Shown: positions 56,532-64,000 of the stretch, piece after piece
How positions within the stretch are numbered: the first letter of the stretch is position 1
Layout: the number at the start of each line of letters is the position of its first letter
DNA from: Macrotis lagotis
Lineage: Eukaryota; Chordata; Mammalia; Peramelemorphia; Peramelidae
Direction of reading: 5' to 3'
NCBI RefSeq assembly: GCF_037893015.1
Contig: NC_133663.1
Span: 372,001-436,000, forward strand
Length of the DNA stretch: 64,000 bases
Made by a program: the position numbers and the translations under genes
The notes under the pieces: model-generated
Databases searched by the model: none
Seen by the model: the letters and a program-made list of their open reading frames with translations, nothing else
Told to the model about the DNA's origin: nothing

Positions 56532-57150
56532 CTTCCCCGCCCGCCCCGCCCCGCGCGCCCGCGGCGCCGCCGCCGCCACCGCCGCCGCCCCGCCGCGCCG
56601 CCGCCGCTGCCCAGGCCGCTTCCGCTTCCGCCGCCGGGGGCGGGACGCGCGGGGCCTCTTTCCGGGCCGCGGGCTCTCGAACGGGACCAATGGGAGACCT
56701 CCGAGGGGTAATGCGCCCCGCCCGATCCCTGCCAGCCTCCCCGAGCGCCCCTTGCACGGGCCAATCAATGCCCTCCTCTGCCCGCCGTCCCGCCTCGACC
56801 CTGCGGGGGACCAATCAGAACGGACCAACTGGAATTCGACGTCAGCCAACCGGCAGACCGCTCTCCTCTTGCCTGGGTCTCATTAGCGGAGCGAAACGTC
56901 CGCTCAGAATAGCTCCCGTTCATTGGTCGCGGCCGGACGCCGATCTCGAGGGGGCGGAGCTCGGGGGCGGGGCAGGAGGCCGGGCGGGGAGCGGTCGCCG
57001 CGGTTTGAAGCGGGCCGGAGGCGCCAAGGCGCGGGGCTTCCGTCCGGACGGGCCCGGCTGCGGCGGCGCCGCCCTGGAGCTGTCGGGTGCGTCCGGAGCG
57101 AGCGGGCGCTGTTGGGGGGATCCGAGGGGGCGGCCGTGGGGGGCCCGGGC
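56040..57150. promoter_or_regulatory. DERL2-MIS12 divergent CpG promoter with four CCAAT boxes
   Basis: CCAAT at 56687-56691, 56761-56765 and 56811-56815, and a reversed ATTGG at 56922-56926, between the DERL2 ATG (56531) and the presumed MIS12 start near 57000. CCGCTTCCGCTTCCGCC at about 56618 gives tandem ETS-like GGAAG cores just above DERL2. A possible donor GTGCGT at 57087 may end the non-coding first exon of MIS12. No TATA box. Confidence 0.75.
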
Positions 57151-57187
57151 CCCGCCCCTCGCTCGGTATCTGGGCCTGTGGCGGGGG

Positions 57188-57677
57188 TGCTCGCTGGGGG
57201 TGCCCGCGGGGGTGCTCGCTGGGGGTGCTTTCTGGGGTGCTCGCTGGGGGTGCTTTCTGGGGGTGCCCGCGGGGGTGCTCGCGGGGGTGCTCGCTGGGGG
57301 TGCCCGCGGGGGTGCTCGCTGGGGGTGCTTTCTGGGGGTGCCCGCGGGGGTGCTCGCGGGGGTGCTCGCTGGGGGTGCTTTCTGGGGGTGCCCGCGGGGG
57401 TGCTCGCTGGGGGTGCCCGCGGGGGTGCTCGCTGGGGGTGCCCGCGGGGGTGCTCGCTGGGGGTGCCCGCGGGGGTGCTCGCTGGGGGTGCTCGCGGGGG
57501 TGCTCGCTGGGGGTGCCCGCGGGGGTGCTCGCTGGGGGTGCTTTCTGGGGGTGCCCGCGGGGGTGCTCGCTGGGGGTGCTTTCTGGGGGTGCCCGCGGGG
57601 GTGCTCGCTGGGGGTGCTTTCTGGGGGTGCCCGCGGGGGTGCTCGCTGGGGGTGCCCGCGGGGGTGCTTTCTGGGGG
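57188..57677. repeat. 39-module, A-free minisatellite in the presumed MIS12 intron 1
   Basis: 490 bp of 12/13-bp modules, each starting TGC and ending in four or five G: A = TGCTCGCTGGGGG (15 copies), B = TGCCCGCGGGGG (13), C = TGCTTTCTGGGGG (8, one missing a G), D = TGCTCGCGGGGG (3). They combine mostly as A-B and A-C-B units (25 and 38 bp). The plus strand has no A, so no stop codon is possible in any of the six frames; the large open frames here (up to 431 codons) are a consequence and not genes. Confidence 0.97.
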
Positions 57678-58184
57678 TGCAGGGCACGGTCCCCCCCCCC
57701 CCGTGAGAGTGAGAGAAAGGGGAGGCCGGGCTGATAGCGGACGGGCCCCTGGGGGGTTAGTGGGTGTGGGGTACTCCCCCCGGACTCTGGGGAGACCCTG
57801 CTGCCAACTCTGGGGAGGCTCCTGGGGCCACACGAAGCCCCGAGGGCTGCAGAAGGACAATTCCGAGCCTTCCTCCAAGGCCTGCTGTGACTCCCTGGGT
57901 GATGCCAGCCTTGGCATCCGTGCCAAAGCAGCCTGGACCCCATAACCTTAGATGGACTAAGGGGAGGCCAGTGAAGGCTGCAGCGACCACTCTGCCCACC
58001 ATGCCCCCTGGTACCACACACACCGGCTTCAGGATCAGGCTTTGGTTCCAGGGACCTCATTCTATGGTTTGTTCTTCCCCCATGTAATGCCAGCTTGTGT
58101 CTGTGCCACTTTATCTCTCCCTAGATCAGTAGACCCGTTGGTCAGTGGTCAGCGCCTCCTGCGGAGGACTATGTTCTAGCCAAG

Positions 58185-58796
58185 ATGTCCATCAACCCCA
58201 TGCTCTACGAGACCCAGTTTTTTGGGTTCACGCCGCAGACGTGCATGCTCAGGATCTACATCGCCTTCCAGGACTACCTGTTTGAGGTGATGGTGGCTGT
58301 GGAGAAGGTCATCTTGAAGAAGGTCGGCAGCATTCCCGACTGCAACATGAGCGCTGTCCAGGTACGCAGCAGCACGGAGACCTTCCTCCGCTTCATGAGG
58401 GAGCGCTTTAACCGCCTCTTTGTCAAGATGGAGCAGGTGCTGCTGCAGCTGGTGCTGAGGATCCCCCCAAACATTCTCCTCCCCGAGGACAGGAGCCACA
58501 GGAAGTACCCCCAGAGCAGGGAGGAGTTCTGCCTTCTCCAGCAGGAAGTGGGGCAGCTGCAGCTTCGGTACAAGGCGGAGCTCGGGGCCAAGCACGCTCT
58601 TCTGGCGGAACTGGAGGTCCAGAAGGTGGTCCAGGCCCAGCTGAGAAAGACTCTGCTTTGGTTTGATGGGCTCGGAGATGCCCGTGGGACCCTTGGCCTT
58701 GGGGAGATGATGGCCTTCCTGACCCAGCATTCTGGCAGGCTGCGCAGCATCACAGAGGACATAACCCAGAAAAGCAAAAAGGTGATGGCGCAATAA
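58185..58796 (+). CDS. MIS12: Kinetochore protein MIS12, complete, single coding exon
   Basis: MIS12 is a coiled-coil subunit of the MIS12/MIND complex (with PMF1, NSL1 and DSN1) that links CENP-C at the centromere to NDC80 and KNL1. The frame of 203 residues (human 205) begins MSINPMLYETQFFGFTPQTC, nearly the human N-terminus, and keeps RIYIAFQDYLFEVM and LRIPPNILLPED. The middle and C-terminal part is predicted coiled coil (EEFCLLQQEVGQLQLRYKAE, LLAELEVQKVVQAQLRKTL) and is more diverged. As in human the coding part is in one exon; an acceptor CTCCCTAG at 58117-58124 marks a non-coding upstream exon. A two-codon upstream frame (ATG TTC TAG, 58171-58179) ends 5 bp before the start. AATAAA at 58985-58990 is the likely poly(A) signal. 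Confidence 0.96.
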   Translation: MSINPMLYETQFFGFTPQTCMLRIYIAFQDYLFEVMVAVEKVILKKVGSIPDCNMSAVQVRSSTETFLRFMRERFNRLFVKMEQVLLQLVLRIPPNILLPEDRSHRKYPQSREEFCLLQQEVGQLQLRYKAELGAKHALLAELEVQKVVQAQLRKTLLWFDGLGDARGTLGLGEMMAFLTQHSGRLRSITEDITQKSKKVMAQ

Positions 58797-58984
58797 TGGG
58801 CAGGCCAGAGAATGCAGGGATTGGGGGGGGGGGGATGCATTGAGGCTCTGGCTGAGTAAACATGTGACTATTGAAGTGGTTCTTCCAGAAGATCTGGCCT
58901 GTAATAGGCCCCACTCCCCAGAGTGATTCTGAGATGGGGATTTGGCCCCCTTTCAGGCAGAAAGTATCAATATGTAAGTCAGGA

Positions 58985-58990
58985 AATAAA
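58985..58990 (+). terminator. MIS12 poly(A) signal
   Basis: AATAAA 189 bp beyond the stop. A second AATAAA at about 59265 could serve a longer form. Confidence 0.6.
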
Positions 58991-59009
58991 CTGTTTGCCA
59001 AAACTGCCT

Positions 59010-61880
59010 CTCTAAAGCTTTTGGTTCTGAAATGGGTCTTTACCAGAAGAGGAACCCCAGATTATTAGAACTGGTCAGAGTCTGCTTGTCTCACCAGGAG
59101 CTTCTAAACATGTTGGTCTCATTAGCTTCTAGAGAAAGAAAATCCAACCTGAGGACAGCCTTGTTTTGTATCAGAGACCTTGAATGGAAAAGCTTTACCA
59201 GTCACAGAGCTGCACTGAGGCCAAGGACTCTGGATTTGCAGGTCCATTTGGTTTTTTAAAAAGAAATAAAAGGGAAAGCTCTTTAGTTTGACAGTAAACC
59301 CCAATTCCACTGTAGTGGGACCTTATCTGATAATCATCATCTCAAACCTGTGTGAATAACTGGGTGAATGTCTCTTCCCCCTACTTAGCATTCTATTTTT
59401 TAAATAAATATTTCAGTGCAGATTGCAATGCAAAATAGGTCAAGACATGGCAACCCTGCCAATTTTGCCAAAGAACACCACAGCAGCAAAGGGCAGAGAA
59501 GTTAACAACTAAGGTGCACAATTTGTTAGGAAGGAAATTATGCTAAATTCCAGTGGAAAGGAGGGTAGGTCTAATGATACCTTGTCTTGATTTTTGTTTA
59601 TTACTAAACATTTTATTGTTCAAAGGAATGTAGCAAGTCATGCTTAAAAGTTACTCACAGTTTCTGTAACATTTAAATAGAAATATTGTTGACCTAGGAA
59701 TGCTTATAATAAGAAGTAGTTATAAAGTATGTGATATGGAATGAAATCACCAAACCTTTGAGAAATAAATACTTAAAACCACCCTTTACAAATATTAATT
59801 GATTAAAGCATTGAGAAGAGACCATTGGGCAAGCCTCTGCTGCCTGTTTCTGAGACACAGTCTCACCCAACTAGGATTTCGATAAACTCTTATAAGGTAC
59901 TGAGAGGGAAATGGAAGATTTTGTGCATCTGAGAGCTGAACTGACTTCACCACTTGCTCTTAGTGAGTCAGGGAGAAACATTGAAACATTGATTACAATC
60001 ACCACAAAACAGTTTTCTTGGGGTCTCTCCTTTGGAGAGTCTTATCCTTCAGGCCATCTGTAACTCATGACATAGACTTTGGGCCTGGAAGTATGAAGAC
60101 TTGTCCCTGCCCTCTAGAAGCTTACCTGTCAGGGGAACCCCCCCCCCCCCCCATATACATCTGGATAGATGCAAAATATAGACAAGAGGACTTTGCTTAA
60201 AGCAGCTCAGAGCAGGAAAAGTCGCTGTAGGAAACAGTGCTTGAGCTAAATCTTGTCAGCTTTGGCAGAGACAGGAGAGTGCATGCCAGACTGGAGGCAC
60301 TGCCAAGGCAGGGGAATGAGGGGCTATGTGGGAAGAAGGCCGGTAAAGTGAAGGGAAGTTATGAGTAACCTTAGGAGATAACAAGTGAAGTAGCAAGAGA
60401 CTGAGTTTGAGGAAAATTCTTTGACAAGGTAGGTAAGATGAGGCAACTGGAATCATAGGAGTGGAGACAAAGCAAAGGAATTCAAGTGAATTTTGTTTAA
60501 CAAAATACTTGATGAAGTGCTTAAGGCCAAGGCATAGTTGAGAAACCAGACCAGACAGTAGAGGAAGCTGCCATAGCCCAGACTGATCTGTTCCAAATGT
60601 AGGCTGTCTCCCTTCTGGAAAAAGTGAAGCACCTCAAAGGGGGCTTATCTACACTCAAGCTTGTTGGGGAGAAGAAAGAACAAAGAGCTGAAATGTAGGT
60701 TTCTCCAGAAGAGAAAGAGATTTGAGCTTGAGAGGAGATGGTTCCCCTTTGCCAAGATGATGGAGAATGGGAAGGGAAGGATGTGGAGAGGGCTGGATGT
60801 CCTGAGGAGAAAGCAGTACCCCGTTGAGTAGATAGGAGCTGTCAAATGTGGGCTCACCTGGTAAATGGCAAAGGAAAAAGAGAGCAGTGAGTGGTCATTC
60901 CCTGTCCAAGGACCCTGGTGCAGCCTTTAAGTGACCTACTAATGGTATAAGAGAACTCCTGTCATCTTGAGATACCTGTTCAGGACAGGACAGAATCTCT
61001 CAAGATGTGAGCACCACTAAGCATAAATGACACTTCCAAAAGGAAGTCCCGAGGTGTTGCCAATGTCCATGGAGGTCAAGGAATCTACACAAATATAATT
61101 AATTTTGTTTGAGGATGGGATCTGTATTTCAGAACGGTGGTTTACAATGGAGGCTTGACAAAAACCTGTAGTATCCCAACTTAATATATGTGTTTGCCAG
61201 TGTGTGGGGCCTGCTCTTGTGTCTTGCACCTCTAATCAAAAAGACTTTAGGAAGGATGACAAGATAGCGTTTGTTTATCTTATGTTGGATACTGTAGAGA
61301 AGGAAGCCTAGGTCCCGAAACATTCCAGAAATGAAGGAAACCAGATCCAAGAAAGGAGCAATAGGAAAGCTTGTGTTTGTACATAAATACCCAAAATTTG
61401 GACAACAAAAATAGCAAACTGGAGGCCCTAATGCAAGGGGAATATTTTGGTCTCAAGTATCATGGAGTCAATGACTGGGTGGGTGCCCTTCACTCAGGAG
61501 ACAGGATAGGTAAAGCAGTGGTCTAGCCTTGTACCTATCAAAGTATACTTGTTGGGGAGGGGGATGATGACTTCATATGTAGCCCACTGTGGATGTGTCA
61601 TAGTGTCCATTCTCCTCACAACTAAATCTTGTTTCTAAAACCTCATTGAGCCTGACTGCTTGTCAATGGAAAACTTACACCTTGGGACCTAGGAATGCAG
61701 GGAATGAGAATGCTGTAAGGGAATGGCCTAGGGGAAGGGGTATGATGGTGCTCCGTGTCCAATACGAGGTCCAGTGCCTTAAACAGGTTTAATAAATGCA
61801 TTTGTGGAATCACTGTAACTCACACACTGCTGACCTCTCTTCTTCCCTCTCAGATTCTTCTCCTGCCACCTAGAGTCTTT
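59010..61880. other. Downstream of MIS12, unassigned
   Basis: AT-moderate DNA without a gene that I can name. A C14 homopolymer lies at about 60139. The 60270-60860 stretch is purine-rich and may be an old repeat. Confidence 0.35.
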
Positions 61881-61884
61881 AGAT

Positions 61885-62220
61885 GAATAAGCATCCTCAG
61901 CTTCAGCTTCCTCATCTGTAAAATGGGGATAATCAAAGGCTTCCTTCACCAGGAGCTTATGAAGATCAAATAAAAAATATGCTTTTTATGCCTTAGAGCA
62001 ACTCAGTACCTGCTCATTAGTTATTAGAATCAAAGAAGGCACAATAGAGAGAACATTGACCTGGGGCTGAGAAGCACCGAGTTCAAATCCAGCTTTAGAT
62101 GCTTAGTGGCAGTTTGACCATGAGCAAGCAAAATGGTTAACTTGTTTTCCTCAGTTTCCTTATTTCTAAAATGGTAACAATAGTAGCATCTACGTCCCAG
62201 AGTTTTAAAAATAAAATGAG
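61885..62220 (+). mobile_element. Two MIR/CORE-SINE copies
   Basis: 61890-61990 has CAGCTTCCTCATCTGTAAAA. 62030-62220 has TTGACCTGGGGCTGAGAAGC, GAGTTCAAATCCAGC and CCTCAGTTTCCTTATTTCTA. Both plus orientation. Confidence 0.6.
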
Positions 62221-62243
62221 ATTCTTGTAAAGAAAAAGTGGAA

Positions 62244-62389
62244 GGGGGCAGCTGGGTGGCACAGTGGATAAAATACTGACCTTGTAGTCAGGAGGACCTG
62301 AGTTCAAATGTGACCTCAGATACTTAAAAATTACCTAGCTGTGTGACCTTGGGCAAGTCACTTAACCCCATTACCTTGTAAAAACAAAA
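62244..62389 (+). mobile_element. Marsupial tRNA-like SINE
   Basis: Begins GGGGGCAGCTGGGTGGCACA. AAAAAGTGGAA at 62233-62243 and 62390-62400 is a perfect 11-bp target-site duplication. Confidence 0.9.
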
Positions 62390-62689
62390 AAAAAGTGGAA
62401 TGATATAAAGTACTTGAGTATCTGCCAAGGCAAGCCCAGAGAATATATGAACACAATGACACAAATGCTGCTCGATTAGACATTTAAATGATTGAAGAAA
62501 TAATGGTGGTTGGGTGAGCTGCAGAATAAAATGACATACTGTATAAATTGGCTTAACTAGAGCCCAGAATAAGAACTCTACAGAGTAAATTGCCAAATGA
62601 AAACACCAAGTTCTTTTCAAGGGAGATGAGGAGAATGAATGGGAAGGAAGGAGGCTGCAACCACACTACAAAGCCATCACTGGTGAAAA

Positions 62690-64000
62690 GAATTGCGCTG
62701 ATGAACACATTTCAGAAACAGTAAGCCAAGTAGCCTGGTGTCTGATAAAGGCGAAGCTCTCATTTCCTGGAGGGTGAATTTATTGGGAAGCCATCTGGCA
62801 GAAAGTAGGCATAGACAACACCTCACAATGTAACCCAAGATAAGCTACAAACAGACAAAGGATATGATCACAAACACATTAGAGGAACCCAGGGAAAATT
62901 ACCTGTTAGGTTTATGAAGAGGGGGGAAGAGTTCACCAAACAAGAGAAAGGGTCATAGGAGGTAAAATGGTCAATGGTCAATTTTGCGGTCAAAATCAGT
63001 ATTTTTTCATACAAAGCCTATACTATTAGAAGAGAAGGAAGTAAATATTGACAACAAGATAGGTCTCATTTCAGAGGAAAAAAATTCAAATTTATAAGGA
63101 GTGTTTTGCTAATTGATAAATAGTCACAGACTATGAACAGGCAGTTTTCAGAAAAAATTCAAGCTGCCAAAAGCCATTTTCAAAATTTATAAATTAGTAA
63201 TAATTTGAGAAATGCAATTAAACAATTCTGAAGTTCTTTTTATGCCTTAGAGCATACCTATCATATTTGCAGAATAGATAAAAAAAAGAAAAATCATACA
63301 CTGGAAGTCTGTGGGAAGCAGATCCACAAATACCCTGCTAGTGGAACTTGGACTAGTCTAGCCATTCTGGAGAACAATTTGGAACTACATCCTTACAGCT
63401 ATTTAACTGTGCATTATTGCTTCTGTCCCGCAAGAAAATCAAGGAAAAGGGAACAAGATCCCTGTGTACAAGGATATTTATAGCACCTATTTTGGGGGGG
63501 AATTTCAGGGATACCCAGCAGTTGGGCAATGACTGGACAAACAAGTGGTGTATGATCGTGATGAAGTGTAATTGTGCCATGAGAAATGATGAGCCAGGTG
63601 GTTTTATTTTATTTTATTTTTTTATTTAAGGCAATGGGGTTAAATGACTTACCCGAGGTCACACAGCCTGAGGCCGAATTTGCGCTCAGGTTCTCCTGAC
63701 TTCAGGACTGATACTCTATCCACTGTGCCACCTAGCTGCCCCTGAGTCAGGTGGCTTTAGAAAAACCTAGGAAGACTTAACATGAACCGATGCAGTGTAG
63801 TGAACAGAACCAGGAGACAAAAGCATTGTAAAGACAAACAACCAATGACCAACCACAATTCCAAAGGTCTCAAATTATCCCACTTCCTGATAGAAGAGTG
63901 AAAGAATGCAGATTGAGCTATTTGTTTTGCTTGACTATACACATCTGTAACTAGAATTTTGTTTTTCTTGGTGGTGGTGAGAAAATAGGAGGGAGAAAAT
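62690..64000 (+). mobile_element. L1 3'-end, sense, interrupted by a SINE
   Basis: GACTATGAACAGGCAGTTTT, GAGAAATGCAATTAAACAAT, GGAGAACAATTTGGAACTAC and GATATTTATAGCACCTATTT follow L1 ORF2 order to the 3' UTR, which reaches the window edge. Dead copy. Confidence 0.75.
63607..63743 (-). mobile_element. Marsupial tRNA-like SINE in the L1
   Basis: Reverse copy ending GCCACCTAGCTGCCCC. GAGCCAGGTGGTTTTA (63591-63606) and GAGTCAGGTGGCTTTA (63744-63759) form a 16-bp duplication with two changes. Confidence 0.9.

Noticed and set aside
57188-57677. CRISPR-like array
   Set aside because: Units are 12-13 bp without spacers of constant length, and the host is a mammal; it is a minisatellite.
56690-58060. 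Very long open frames on both strands (338, 340, 255 and 431 codons) over the MIS12 5' region
   Set aside because: They follow from a tandem array with no A on the plus strand, which cannot form stop codons in any frame; translation gives only module repeats such as GVLAGGARG.
58176-58840. 205- and 188-codon minus frames opposite MIS12
   Set aside because: Shadows of the MIS12 frame on the opposite strand.

Overview
This is nuclear DNA of a marsupial. Three things point there: many copies of a tRNA-like SINE (GGGGCAGCTAGGTGGC... with a GACCTGAGTTCAAATC B-box region and a TTGCAAAAACTAAAAA tail) with clear target-site duplications, degenerate L1 elements carrying the marsupial-type 3' end, and old L2, L3/CR1 and MIR/CORE-type repeats. 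A dasyuromorph (devil, dunnart, numbat) is my best guess from the SINE type, but this is inference. No new mobile system, CRISPR array or operon is present.

Six host genes can be reconstructed exon by exon, and their order and orientation match what I know of human 17p13.2: NUP88 (-, exons 1-3, running off the left edge), RPAIN (+, complete), C1QBP (-, complete), DHX33 (-, complete), DERL2 (-, complete) and MIS12 (+, complete, one coding exon). Every joined frame keeps phase. The predicted proteins are 221 (RPAIN), 278 (C1QBP), 681 (DHX33), 239 (DERL2) and 203 (MIS12) residues, close to the human lengths.

Layout: 1-4199 NUP88; 4200-4831 a CpG-rich divergent promoter with five CCAAT boxes; 4832-14125 RPAIN, whose 7.25-kb third intron holds a nested pile of L1, hAT-like element and SINE; 13.9-14.2 kb the converging 3' ends of RPAIN and C1QBP; 14220-19100 C1QBP and its CpG island; 19.3-22.4 kb L1 debris with an LTR-like insertion; 22.4-32.1 kb DHX33 with a CpG island at its head; 32.5-50.2 kb a repeat-filled gap (a 4.4-kb L1, L2 tails, a second L1 end, simple repeats); 50.2-56.5 kb DERL2; 56.5-57.1 kb a second CpG divergent promoter with four CCAAT boxes; 57.19-57.68 kb a minisatellite; 58185-58796 MIS12; then L1, SINE and MIR debris to the right edge.

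The proteins act in separate housekeeping processes: nuclear export (NUP88), import of RPA for DNA repair (RPAIN), mitochondrial matrix translation and metabolism (C1QBP), an RNA helicase for rRNA synthesis and RNA sensing (DHX33), ER-associated degradation (DERL2) and kinetochore assembly (MIS12). The strongest points for a second look are two consecutive minor-spliceosome (U12-type) introns in DERL2, a 39-module minisatellite without a single A in the presumed first intron of MIS12, and a matched pair of CCAAT-rich divergent promoters.
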